DNA of 25,762 nt. Origin: a virus. Position numbers and translations under genes: made by a program. Below are positions 14,561-21,940 of this stretch, piece by piece. The notes beneath the pieces were generated by a model. That model did not search any database and was not told the DNA's origin. It saw only the letters and a list, made by a program, of their open reading frames with translations. The stretch covers positions 1 through 25,762 of IMG/VR virus record IMGVR_UViG_3300032018_000020; one strand, given 5' to 3'. The first letter of the stretch is position 1; each line of letters starts with the position of its first letter.

Positions 14561-14603
14561 CAAAGTGACACGGTCTGCCAGTCTACGTCCCGTTTGTCTG
14601 CTA
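14561..14603 (+). promoter_or_regulatory. 43-bp repeat, copy 2: candidate late promoter/activator site
   Basis: This second copy differs from 8925-8967 at three positions. It begins 13 bp after the terminator and 65 bp before the next gene, exactly where a new promoter is needed for the protease-to-tail genes. The dyad (14567-14589) is kept except for one arm base. Being non-coding here, its conservation cannot be explained by protein sequence. Confidence 0.6.
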
Positions 14604-14667
14604 CGAAAAAGAAGACTCTTAAAAAATTGATCTCTTTTTTTGCACAGACACATAGGAGGGCAACGCC

Positions 14668-15096
14668 ATGGCGGACGAGACAGGCAAGATCACCAACGGC
14701 ACCAAAGACTTCGCTGGTTCTGGAGTCGAAGGAAAAAAGGAGGGTGATCCGGACGCTGCCTCCGAGCGCCGTGCCAAAGTTCGGCAGAACATGATCGTGT
14801 CCGGCATCGGCGAGCTTGACCCGGCCACGGAATACACCAAGTCAGGCAAGCCTGACGTTAAGGCTCTGGTCGATCTGCTCGGCTTTGATATCGACGCCAA
14901 AGAGCGCGATGCCGCCTTTGCGGTGTTCGCCGCCAACATGGCAGTGATTGTCTCCTCTGCGGCCACCAGCCAGGAACTTGCAGATATCTTGGCGTCCACT
15001 CCAAGTGATTCCCGTTCCCCAGCAGTAAAACAAACCACCATCCTTACCGGCGAGCATGTACTCGCCATCCAGCGCGAGCAGGGGAAAGAAGTCTGA
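14668..15096 (+). CDS. Hypothetical protein, first gene of the second late operon
   Basis: A 142-residue protein with a strong GGAGGG before the ATG. The first 45 residues are charged and probably disordered (MADETGKITNGTKDF...). The remainder is helical with an Ala-rich segment (FAVFAANMAVIVSSAATSQELAD). The C-terminus ILTGEHVLAIQREQGKEV overlaps the protease start codon by one base. No family recognised. Its position just before the head protease suggests a head assembly or small virion role; this is inference from location only. Confidence 0.65.
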   Translation: MADETGKITNGTKDFAGSGVEGKKEGDPDAASERRAKVRQNMIVSGIGELDPATEYTKSGKPDVKALVDLLGFDIDAKERDAAFAVFAANMAVIVSSAATSQELADILASTPSDSRSPAVKQTTILTGEHVLAIQREQGKEV

Positions 15097-16214
15097 TGTC
15101 CGGCTCGCTTGTAAAAGCATACCTCCCAGGCGAGATTCGCCGTAAGTCCTTTGCTTCCGGGATCAAGGGCGCAGGGGCTGGGGTTGAAGTAACCACCGAA
15201 GTGCTCGGCAAGATCAATCACTATGCCCTGACTCCGGTTACAGCGGAAGAGGTGTATGTCCGCCGGAAAATCCTCGCCCATAACGGCGTGGACCGCGACC
15301 GCGAACGATTCACCGAAACCCTGCTCGATGACTTTGCCGCCACCCTTCCCGGTAAATCCACACTCTATGCCCATGATCGCGGCAAGTTTTTGCCGCTCGG
15401 CCTCTATTTCGCCGCCGCCACCGAGGAGATCAGCCAGGAACAATTCAAGCAGATGACCGGCGAGGATCCGCGCCTTCCTGCCGGGGTGGCCAACGTCAAG
15501 GTTCTGTGGGCCTGGTACTACGTCATCAAAACGCCCGAGGTCGAATCGGTAATCAAGAATATCGAGGGCGGCACCTACCGCCACTGGTCCATCGGCTTCT
15601 CCGCGAGAGAGCTGGTTTCGGTCAAGGGGCCATACGATCAAACATTGTATTGGGAATACCTGGGGCCGGGTGAGGCCACCGAGGGTTCCCTGGTCTGGCT
15701 TGGAGCGCAGCAAGGTGCCACCAGTCAAAAAAACGCCAAGGATGGTCTTGGCACGGACGAAGTTGAACACCAACTGAGAGGAAAAGATATGAAAGTGCTT
15801 AAGGCGCTGCTCGGGGCAGTATTGGGGAAATCCTTCGGCGACACCGTCACCGAGGAGAATCTTGTCGATGAGGTCAAGTCTGCTCTGGCCGCCAAGGACG
15901 CACAGGTATCCACCCTGCAGACAGAGGCGGCAGGCCTCAAGGACATGGCAGCCATCGGCAAAAAGCACATGGATGAGCTGGCCGCTGACTACGCCAGGAT
16001 GAAGGCGCTCCTGGGCGAATGCAAAGAGGATGAGACCGAGGTTACCAAGATGAAGGGTTATGCCGCCACCCTTCCCGCCGACTTCCTGGTCGGAGAGGTC
16101 AAGGCCTTGCAGAAACGAGTAAGCGAAAAATTTCCGTCACAGGGCCAGCTTGAGGGCGACCTGCGGCGCGACAAGTCCGGCAGCGAAGGCAACCCGCTGA
16201 TTCCGCAGAACTGA
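15096..16214 (+). CDS. Prohead protease with C-terminal scaffold region (Mu gpI-like)
   Basis: A 372-residue protein. The N-terminal ~220 residues resemble a phage head maturation protease, with conserved elements AHNGVDRDRERF, LYAHDRGKFLPLG (candidate catalytic His) and YRHWSIGFSAREL (candidate catalytic Ser). The C-terminal ~140 residues are a charged, coiled-coil scaffold. Mu gpI/gpZ and lambda C/Nu3 use the same arrangement, with the scaffold also made separately from an internal start. A heptamer A-AAA-AAC at 15728-15734 lies in frame at the domain junction. A -1 slip there would stop the protein after about ten residues, giving a protease without scaffold. Confidence 0.8.
   Translation: MSGSLVKAYLPGEIRRKSFASGIKGAGAGVEVTTEVLGKINHYALTPVTAEEVYVRRKILAHNGVDRDRERFTETLLDDFAATLPGKSTLYAHDRGKFLPLGLYFAAATEEISQEQFKQMTGEDPRLPAGVANVKVLWAWYYVIKTPEVESVIKNIEGGTYRHWSIGFSARELVSVKGPYDQTLYWEYLGPGEATEGSLVWLGAQQGATSQKNAKDGLGTDEVEHQLRGKDMKVLKALLGAVLGKSFGDTVTEENLVDEVKSALAAKDAQVSTLQTEAAGLKDMAAIGKKHMDELAADYARMKALLGECKEDETEVTKMKGYAATLPADFLVGEVKALQKRVSEKFPSQGQLEGDLRRDKSGSEGNPLIPQN
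15789..16214 (+). CDS. Nested scaffold protein from an internal start
   Basis: An in-frame ATG inside the protease gene is preceded by GAGAGGA at 15776-15782, an unusually good ribosome binding site for the middle of a gene. The 141-residue product begins MKVLKALLGAVLGKSFGD. It contains a predicted coiled coil (AKDAQVSTLQTEAAGLKDM through DYARMKALLGE) and a basic/polar tail, as expected for an assembly scaffold that holds capsid subunits and is later degraded by the protease. Separate synthesis of scaffold in excess over the fused protease is the known logic in lambda and Mu. Confidence 0.65.
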   Translation: MKVLKALLGAVLGKSFGDTVTEENLVDEVKSALAAKDAQVSTLQTEAAGLKDMAAIGKKHMDELAADYARMKALLGECKEDETEVTKMKGYAATLPADFLVGEVKALQKRVSEKFPSQGQLEGDLRRDKSGSEGNPLIPQN

Positions 16215-16252
16215 TCGCCCATCACGGCGCAACCCATTAAGGGAGAAGAACC

Positions 16253-16612
16253 ATGGCACACGAAAAAGCAACCCCGCGTGATGGGGTGAACGGTCTCAAG
16301 ACCATGAAACTCGCACACACTGCCGCAGTGCTGGCAGGCGAGATCATCGAGGCGACCGGCAATATCCTGGTGGCGGTATCGGCCGCAGAGGCGAACGCCG
16401 CCAACATCTACATCTACCGGGGCCGGGTAGGGTTTCCGAAGGCCACCGGGGGATCTACCGCCATCACCGCCAATACAAAAGTGTATTGGGACGTTTCGGC
16501 AGGCGTGGCCACCACCAGTTCCGACACCGGGACCAACAAGCTGATCGGCACCACGATTGAGGCGGCCGGAGACAGCGATGCCGAAGTCCTGGTAATGCTG
16601 GCCGAAAACTAG
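16253..16612 (+). CDS. Head decoration-like protein (DUF2190 type)
   Basis: A 119-residue, beta-rich protein of the DUF2190 type often found between protease and capsid genes. The pattern VAVSAAEANAA, then YRGRVGFPKATGG, AITANTKVYWDVSAG and LIGTTIEAAGDSDAEVLVML resembles the small beta-barrel that stabilises capsids from the outside. AGGGAG precedes the ATG. Decoration function is inferred from family and position. Confidence 0.7.
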   Translation: MAHEKATPRDGVNGLKTMKLAHTAAVLAGEIIEATGNILVAVSAAEANAANIYIYRGRVGFPKATGGSTAITANTKVYWDVSAGVATTSSDTGTNKLIGTTIEAAGDSDAEVLVMLAEN

Positions 16613-16651
16613 GCGATTATCCCAAGCAACCACGCACATAAGGATATCATC

Positions 16652-17635
16652 ATGAAATTGTACGGTAAAAAAATCATCGACTGGAATGGCCTGTCGCAGA
16701 TCCCTGCGGCTCTGCACAAAGAAAAAATCCTGGCCGCCATCTCCGCAGGCTTCAAAGCGGTCTCTGACATCCCCCTCCTGGGTGTTTCCGCAGACAAGGT
16801 GCTCGGCTCCAAGATCATTGGCGCTGACCCCTCCCTGGCCTCTGCTGCCCCCCCTATTATCATGACTGCCACCGATACGGTGGATGCCCCTGATCGTGGC
16901 TACGAGGCACTTTTCGCCGAGGTAGACATGCGGAACTCCAGCAGCAAGACCTTCGAGATGCTGGACATCACCGACGGCGTTACCTTTTATCAGCAGCTCC
17001 CCGGCGAAGAGGCAAAGCTCTCGAGGTTGCCTACCGGTGCCAAGGCGAATGTGGGCATGCTGCGCTTTACCGGCGGCTTCCCCATCCTCGACGACTGGTT
17101 GCGCTTCAACGAGTTTTATAAGATCGACGAGTTGATCGCCGACACCTTCAATCGTTGGTACGACAAAAAGGCCGATCTTTTCTACGGCCTGCTCGGGCTG
17201 CTCTCCAGCGCCATCAACGAGGCCTTCGCCACGGATGACATCACTACCATCAACAACGCCTGCGCCAAGATCGTCACCGACATGCAAGCCGCCGGATACG
17301 GTGTCTCCGCCACCAGCGGATTCTACATCACCTGCCATCCCAATCTGTTGATGCGGGTCTACAAGGCGCTTGCAGCCTCGTTCATGAATCCCAACACCAA
17401 CAACAACCAGATTGTTTGGCCGATCAAGGGGGTCATCCCGACCGCCAAGGTTGCGGCCACCAGCTACTATGTTTCCCTGGCCGGCCTGAAGAACAAGCGC
17501 GGCGAGTGGGAAGACCTCAACACCCGGGAGCCTCAGCGCAGCGAGTTGAAGCTCGGCGCCGACCATGTATGGACCGGCGCTTACAACGGCGCTATCGGCG
17601 AGGCCAAACAGCATCGCCGTTGTTCGCTCTCTTAA
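16652..17635 (+). CDS. Major capsid protein (Mu gpT-like, HK97 fold expected)
   Basis: A 327-residue protein of capsid size, placed after protease, scaffold and decoration genes. It has an N-terminal helical region, a central GMLRFTGGFPILDDWLRFNEFYKIDELI segment, a helix-rich middle typical of Mu gpT-like heads, and a basic C-terminus (GAYNGAIGEAKQHRRCSLS). AAGGA precedes the ATG. It is followed by a GC-rich hairpin before the next gene, which would lower downstream expression relative to this abundantly needed protein. Confidence 0.8.
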   Translation: MKLYGKKIIDWNGLSQIPAALHKEKILAAISAGFKAVSDIPLLGVSADKVLGSKIIGADPSLASAAPPIIMTATDTVDAPDRGYEALFAEVDMRNSSSKTFEMLDITDGVTFYQQLPGEEAKLSRLPTGAKANVGMLRFTGGFPILDDWLRFNEFYKIDELIADTFNRWYDKKADLFYGLLGLLSSAINEAFATDDITTINNACAKIVTDMQAAGYGVSATSGFYITCHPNLLMRVYKALAASFMNPNTNNNQIVWPIKGVIPTAKVAATSYYVSLAGLKNKRGEWEDLNTREPQRSELKLGADHVWTGAYNGAIGEAKQHRRCSLS

Positions 17636-17657
17636 TCCTCCTTTCTCCTGATGGGGT

Positions 17658-17677
17658 GGGCGGGCTTCGGCCCGCCC
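17658..17677 (+). promoter_or_regulatory. UUCG-capped hairpin downstream of the capsid gene
   Basis: GGGCGGGC and GCCCGCCC form a perfect 8-bp stem capped by the very stable TTCG tetraloop. There is no T-tract, so it is probably an mRNA stabiliser for the capsid transcript or a transcription pause rather than a full terminator. It lies in the 60-nt gap between capsid and the next head gene. The Mu-gpT-DE RNA motif, described downstream of gpT genes, comes to mind, but a single hairpin does not establish it. Confidence 0.6.
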
Positions 17678-17695
17678 TACTCCTGACAAGGCGCC

Positions 17696-18127
17696 ATGCC
17701 AAAGACAGCAGCGGCAGACATCAAGGCTCTCGGCTTCACCTTCGGCCAGTTCAACCTGGCCACTGCTGCTGAGTTCGACGCCTGGCTGGATGCAGCGATA
17801 GCCGAACAGGCCTTGCTGCTTGAAGGAAGGATCGGCTCCACGATCTACAGCACGACAGCAACCCCCGCCTCGACGTATGTGAAGCGGGCAGAAAAATGCC
17901 TGGTGGCGGCAGAGCTTTTCCAGCGCCGCGCCATTGCCATAGCAGGCAACGCCCAACCGAACGGAGAAGAGCCAGTCACGGCCTCGCTCGATGTGCAGCA
18001 AAAAAAATACCGTACCGAGGCCCAGGAGCTGATTGACCGCCTGGTTGCCGGGTCGGTGTCGGATGATACAGGGTTTGCTTCCGGGGTCAGCGTGACCTCG
18101 CATTTCCCCGAGGATGTCGATGCTTAA
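17696..18127 (+). CDS. Probable head-tail completion protein (Mu gp36 position)
   Basis: A 143-residue, mainly helical protein (FDAWLDAAIAEQALLLEGRIG, then VKRAEKCLVAAELFQRRAIAIAG), as in the small adaptor proteins that sit under the portal. Family assignment rests on gene order (capsid, this gene, then a gpG/gp37-like protein, sheath). It overlaps the next gene by a few codons. The start ATG has only AAGG upstream. Confidence 0.6.
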   Translation: MPKTAAADIKALGFTFGQFNLATAAEFDAWLDAAIAEQALLLEGRIGSTIYSTTATPASTYVKRAEKCLVAAELFQRRAIAIAGNAQPNGEEPVTASLDVQQKKYRTEAQELIDRLVAGSVSDDTGFASGVSVTSHFPEDVDA

Positions 18128-18578
18128 AATCCGGGTAAAAATTGAGAACGGCCAGGCTGGCGGCGCCCACATCCGGCACATTATCGACCGCGCCCCGCTG
18201 GCGGCGAAAAGAGGCCTGAGACGGATTATCCGCGGGCTCCATCGGGAAGCGGATGACTTTCTCGCCGGTGCGGCCGGGAAACCGGGTAGCTATCCGGTCC
18301 CGTCGATTACCGGGCATCTTCGCCGGAACCTCGACTGGCTTGAGCCTGGGGAAAAGAAAACCGTCAACGGCGTTTCGTTTGACACCGACGACCTTGAGGC
18401 CATGCTTTTCGACTCGGCGATCTATGCCTCGGTGATCCATGACGGCACCCGCTCTTCCGAGAGCCACGGTCCTCGGCCTTTCACCGATGATGCCCTGGAC
18501 GCCTTCAATACCGGTGGGCGGATCGAAGGGATTATGGCCGCTGAATTCAAGAAAGAACTCGAAAGGACAGGGATATGA
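18120..18578 (+). CDS. Probable virion morphogenesis / tail completion protein
   Basis: A 152-residue basic protein with the pattern of phage gp10/gpG-type completion proteins: an N-terminal beta strand (MLKIRVKIENG), helix (RAPLAAKRGLRRIIRGLHREADDFLA), and the ending YASVIHDGTRSSESHGPRPFTDDALD. The Y-A-x-x-x-H-(E/D)-G and R-P-F motif pair is characteristic of this class. I chose the ATG six bases after GAGG; an in-frame ATG at 18114 would add two residues. It lies in the gene order expected for joining head to tail. Confidence 0.65.
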   Translation: MLKIRVKIENGQAGGAHIRHIIDRAPLAAKRGLRRIIRGLHREADDFLAGAAGKPGSYPVPSITGHLRRNLDWLEPGEKKTVNGVSFDTDDLEAMLFDSAIYASVIHDGTRSSESHGPRPFTDDALDAFNTGGRIEGIMAAEFKKELERTGI

Positions 18579-18841
18579 CCGTAACCCCGGAAATGTTTGT
18601 CACCCTGTTTGTTCTATCAGCGGTCTTTTACGAGCTGGTCAAGCTCATGGTCGGGCATCTTTTCGGCCGCTTCCTCTCCCCTGGGTTCGTGAAAACTAAG
18701 GAATGCGAACAGTGCTCTGCCAAAAGCAGCACCATCGATGCGGAGATGAAGAGGGATATTAGGGTTATCAAAAAGGCGCTGATCAGCATGGCCACCAAAG
18801 GGGCCATGTCCGAAGATGATATCCAGGGGTTGGTGAGCTGA
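18575..18841 (+). CDS. Small membrane-anchored protein with a CxxC motif
   Basis: An 88-residue protein with one hydrophobic segment near the N-terminus (MFVTLFVLSAVFYELVKLMV), then a charged region with C-x-x-C (KECEQCSAK), and a helical C-terminus (MKRDIRVIKKALISMATKG). The start overlaps the preceding stop (ATGA). A holin or other lysis role is possible from size and topology. Mu-like phages, however, keep small unknown genes here, and no endolysin is nearby. Function unknown. Confidence 0.65.
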   Translation: MTVTPEMFVTLFVLSAVFYELVKLMVGHLFGRFLSPGFVKTKECEQCSAKSSTIDAEMKRDIRVIKKALISMATKGAMSEDDIQGLVS

Positions 18842-19408
18842 ATGGCACCCGTTTCCTTTATCGCCGTGCTCAATGCGCTTGCTTCCCAGATAAACGGGGA
18901 TGCGAACGTGCAGGCGTTCTGCCAGGCCAAGTGGGCAAAGAATCTGGTGGCCAAGGTCAGTTTTCGCAATAGGACCGAGGTGCACATGGACTCCCTGCCG
19001 ATCCTACTGATCACCAGGCCGAAGGTCGGCAAGCGCCACGATGCTTCCGCCGGGCAGGAGGGGCTGCACAGCGTTCGTCTGTATTTCGGATTCTACCAGC
19101 CAGACCAGGACAAAGTGGTCGCCGAGCAGATCGGCCTCGAGGAGCTGATCGAGGACGCCATCAACCGCGACACTTCGCTCGGAGACACCGCCGATGAGGT
19201 TACCATTCTGGATTCCGCCAACGACGAGGGCAAGAAGCACCCGTCCTGTTTCACGGTTATGGCCCTGGATGTACTTTTCCAGCGGCTGCCGCTGAATGAA
19301 GCTGACGGCTCCACCATCGATGACTTCCTCCGCATGCATGCCGAGTACGATCTGGCGGCTCTGGACGGACAGACAGATGCCGTCGATGACATAATCCTTC
19401 CCCCGTGA
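18842..19408 (+). CDS. Probable tail terminator protein (Mu gp37 position)
   Basis: A 188-residue alpha/beta protein starting immediately after the previous stop codon. It has SFIAVLNALASQINGD, LPILLITRPKVGKRHDAS and a strand-rich middle (GLHSVRLYFGFYQPDQD), then an acidic C-terminus. In this position Mu-like phages carry the protein that caps the tail tube and sheath before head joining. Assignment depends mainly on synteny with DUF2635 and sheath just downstream. Confidence 0.6.
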   Translation: MAPVSFIAVLNALASQINGDANVQAFCQAKWAKNLVAKVSFRNRTEVHMDSLPILLITRPKVGKRHDASAGQEGLHSVRLYFGFYQPDQDKVVAEQIGLEELIEDAINRDTSLGDTADEVTILDSANDEGKKHPSCFTVMALDVLFQRLPLNEADGSTIDDFLRMHAEYDLAALDGQTDAVDDIILPP

Positions 19409-19415
19409 GGAAACC

Positions 19416-19595
19416 ATGAAAGACACCATTTTTGTAAAACCGAGACAAGGCTTGGTTGTAAAAGACCCTGCCACAGGCGAGCCCCTGCCGGAAACCGGCG
19501 CCCCAGTGCCGTATACCACGTACTGGCGCCGCAGACTGCAAGACGAGGACGTGCTCCCCGCCAAGCCAACCAAACAAGAAAAGGGAGGTAAGTGA
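19416..19595 (+). CDS. DUF2635 small tail protein (Mu gp38-like)
   Basis: A 59-residue ORF beginning MKDTIFVKPRQGLVVKDP and containing GEPLPETGAPVPYTTYWRRR. This is the hallmark of DUF2635 proteins that precede the sheath gene in Mu-like phages (VRPxxGLxVRDPxxxxxLPxxG, then YWxRRLxxGDV). It starts 7 nt after the previous stop and ends inside the sheath start (TGATG), so translation is coupled. Its exact role is unknown; the placement between tail terminator and sheath is conserved. Confidence 0.85.
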   Translation: MKDTIFVKPRQGLVVKDPATGEPLPETGAPVPYTTYWRRRLQDEDVLPAKPTKQEKGGK

Positions 19596-21067
19596 TGCCT
19601 GGTATTTCATACAACGCTATTCCGATTGATATCCGCACCCCTGGTCATTATATCGAGTTCGACAACACCAGGGCCATGCAGGGGCTGCCGACTATGCCGC
19701 ACAAGATTCTGGTCATTGGCCAGCGCTTGCCCGGCGGCATCATTGCGGCGGCGACCCCGGTGCGTGTCCTTTCCGGCTCGCAGGCAGAGGAGTTTTTCGG
19801 TCGCGGTTCCATGCTGGCCGAGATGCTCAAGGCGCTCAAAGAGGCGAACAACTACACCGAATGCTGGGCCGCTGCTCTCGATGACGAGGTTGCCGGGGTT
19901 CTGGCTGCCGGGTCGCTTACCATCGGCGGCACCCAGACCGAGGCTGGCACCCTGAACCTGTACATCGCTGGCAAACGGGTTCGCTGCGGAGTTGCGGTAG
20001 CCGATACTGCGGCGGCCATTGCCACCGCCCTGGCTGCGGCAATCAATACACAGACCGACTTGCCAGTCACCGCCGCAGTGAACGGGACAGTGCCGCAAAA
20101 AGTTGACCTGACTGCCCGCCATAAAGGCGAATCCGGCAACGATATCGACCTGCGTCTCAACTACGTGTTCGGCGAGAAGCTCCCGAAAGGGCTGACGGCG
20201 ACCATCGTGGCCATGACCGGCGGCACCGCCAACCCTGATATTGCCACGGTGCTGACCGCCATCGGCGCCGAACAGTACCACACCATCATCATGCCTTATA
20301 CCGATGCCGCCAACCTCGCCGCATTAGAATCTGAGCTTGACGACCGCTGGGGTCCGATGGTGATGAAGGAAGGGCACGCCTTTGCCGGAGCGGCAGGAAC
20401 CCACGCCGCCATCTCCACCCTCGGCTCTTCGCGCAATAATCCGCAGACCTCTATCATGGGCCTCCAGAAAAGCCCGACCGCCCCGTGGATTCTCGCTGCG
20501 GTGCTCGGAGCCGTTGATGCCTTTGAACCAGACCCGGCCCGGCCACGGCAGACCCTGGTGCTGAAAGGCATCCTTGCCCCGGCTGAAAAGGATCGTAATA
20601 CCAGGGAGGAAAGAAATCTCCACCTGCACGATGGCATCTCAACCTTCATCGTGGACCAGGGCGGCAACGTCCTGATCGAGCGGCTGATCACCACGTACCA
20701 AACCAACCCGTTCGGAGTTGAGGATATCAGTTATCTCGATATCACCACCATGCGCACCCTGGCCTACCTGCGGTACTCGGTGCGGGCCCGGATCGCCATA
20801 AAATTCCCTCGTCACAAGCTGGCCAATGACGGCACCAACTTTTCCCCCGGCCAAGCCATTGTCACCCCTAAGATCATCCGTGCCGAGCTGCTCGCCCTGG
20901 CGAGGCAATGGGAAGAGGTAGGGCTGATCGAGAACCTCGACCAGTTCAAGGACGATCTTCTGGTAGAGCGTGACGGCTCCGATCCCAACCGGGTCAACGC
21001 CTTGATCCCGCCGGATATCGTCAACCAGTTCCGCGTGTTCGCTGCCTCGGTTCAGTTCCGCCTGTAA
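19595..21067 (+). CDS. Contractile tail sheath protein (Mu gpL-like)
   Basis: A 490-residue sheath protein that polymerises around the tail tube and contracts on infection. The N-terminus (PGISYNAIPIDIRTPGHYIEFDN) and the C-terminal region (FGVEDISYLDITTMRTLAYLRY, then NPGQ-like FSPGQAIVTPKIIR) are typical of Mu gpL. The middle (TLNLYIAGKRVRCGV) is the variable surface domain. GGGAGG lies six bases before this ATG, which is better placed than for the upstream in-frame GTG at 19592. Confidence 0.95.
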   Translation: MPGISYNAIPIDIRTPGHYIEFDNTRAMQGLPTMPHKILVIGQRLPGGIIAAATPVRVLSGSQAEEFFGRGSMLAEMLKALKEANNYTECWAAALDDEVAGVLAAGSLTIGGTQTEAGTLNLYIAGKRVRCGVAVADTAAAIATALAAAINTQTDLPVTAAVNGTVPQKVDLTARHKGESGNDIDLRLNYVFGEKLPKGLTATIVAMTGGTANPDIATVLTAIGAEQYHTIIMPYTDAANLAALESELDDRWGPMVMKEGHAFAGAAGTHAAISTLGSSRNNPQTSIMGLQKSPTAPWILAAVLGAVDAFEPDPARPRQTLVLKGILAPAEKDRNTREERNLHLHDGISTFIVDQGGNVLIERLITTYQTNPFGVEDISYLDITTMRTLAYLRYSVRARIAIKFPRHKLANDGTNFSPGQAIVTPKIIRAELLALARQWEEVGLIENLDQFKDDLLVERDGSDPNRVNALIPPDIVNQFRVFAASVQFRL

Positions 21068-21094
21068 CAGATAAAGGTAAAAGGAGAAACCCTC

Positions 21095-21460
21095 ATGAGC
21101 AAGAAACGACTTGGCAAGGCCTTTATCAAGGTGGACGGCGAGATGCTGGAAACCATGCCCGGAGCAAAGCTCAACCTCGGCGGCGCCGCTCGCAACCCCG
21201 TGGTCGGGAACAACACGGTGCATGGTTTCTCGGAGTCGATCAAGGAGAGTTCTTTGGAGTGCGAAATCTCTGTTAGCGCGACCACCTCGCTGGACAAATT
21301 TCGGCAGACCGAGGACGCCACCATCACCTTCGAGGCGGATACCGGACAGACCTTTATTATCCGCAACGCCTGGTCGGTAGATCCCCCGGTCGTTACCGAC
21401 GGAGAGGGCGGCAAGGTTCCGATCAAATTCAACGGCCCCCCGGCTGAGGAAATGAAATAA
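21095..21460 (+). CDS. Tail tube protein (Mu gpM-like)
   Basis: A 121-residue beta-rich protein after the sheath gene, the tube position in Mu. It has an N-terminal basic strand (KKRLGKAFIKVDGEML), then GAKLNLGGAARNPVVGNNTVHGFSE and FEADTGQTFIIRNAW, giving the pattern of Mu gpM tube subunits. AGGAGA precedes the ATG. The stop overlaps the chaperone start (TAATG). Confidence 0.85.
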   Translation: MSKKRLGKAFIKVDGEMLETMPGAKLNLGGAARNPVVGNNTVHGFSESIKESSLECEISVSATTSLDKFRQTEDATITFEADTGQTFIIRNAWSVDPPVVTDGEGGKVPIKFNGPPAEEMK

Positions 21461-21828
21461 TGCGCACCGTCGAGGTTCCTTTGGATCATGGGCTGAAAAT
21501 TGGCGAGACAGTAGAGACCTTGGCCGTGCTGCGGGAGACTACTGCGGCTGACGTTATCGACGCCACCGAGGAATCGGAGCGTCTTTTCCAGGCGACGGAC
21601 GGCCCATGCCTGGTCGCCAGCCCTTGCATGGTTGGGATGCATACTCTTCGGCGGCAGATTGTTTCCATCGGAGACCACAAGGGCCCGCTGACCATTGGTG
21701 AGTTGAAGCGCCTATCCTCCGCCGATCTTGGTCTGTTGCAGGAAAAGGCCGTGGAGATGGAAACGGCTGCGCTCAAGGGGGTAACTGGCCGGGGGCGACT
21801 TGCTGCTGGTACGGAAAACCCTGATTGA
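21460..21828 (+). CDS. Tail assembly chaperone, short form (Mu gp41-like)
   Basis: A 122-residue acidic protein between tube and tape measure, where contractile-tail phages encode the chaperone that coats the tape measure during tail assembly. It contains LAVLRETTAADVIDATEESE and GELKRLSSADLGLLQEKAVEME. The zero frame ends at a TGA shortly after a G-run. A second frame continues from the same point to the tape measure, so this is probably the short product of a frameshifting pair. Confidence 0.85.
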   Translation: MRTVEVPLDHGLKIGETVETLAVLRETTAADVIDATEESERLFQATDGPCLVASPCMVGMHTLRRQIVSIGDHKGPLTIGELKRLSSADLGLLQEKAVEMETAALKGVTGRGRLAAGTENPD

Positions 21829-21940
21829 CCCTGGTGTTTTGTTTATCGGGATCCGTACCAGTTGGCCACGTTCGGAGATACGCGCCATGACCTTGAGTGA
21901 TTTATGCAGGACATTCCAGAACCTTAAGGAGATGCCGTAA
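21794..21940 (+). CDS. Frameshift extension of the tail chaperone (-2 frame)
   Basis: At CGG-GGG-CGA (21790-21798) a slip of two bases back by the tRNA on GGG re-pairs with GGG. Reading then continues GGC GAC TTG into an open frame of 48 codons, ending right before the tape measure GTG. The extension contains SWPRSEIRAMTL, the type of (W-P-x-S-E-I-R) segment seen in the long chaperone forms of other phages. The fusion would be 160 residues. As I recall, Mu uses a -2 shift at a nearly identical G-run followed by CGA. It has no plausible independent start. Confidence 0.75.
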   Translation, partial: GDLLLVRKTLIDPGVLFIGIRTSWPRSEIRAMTLSDLCRTFQNLKEMP

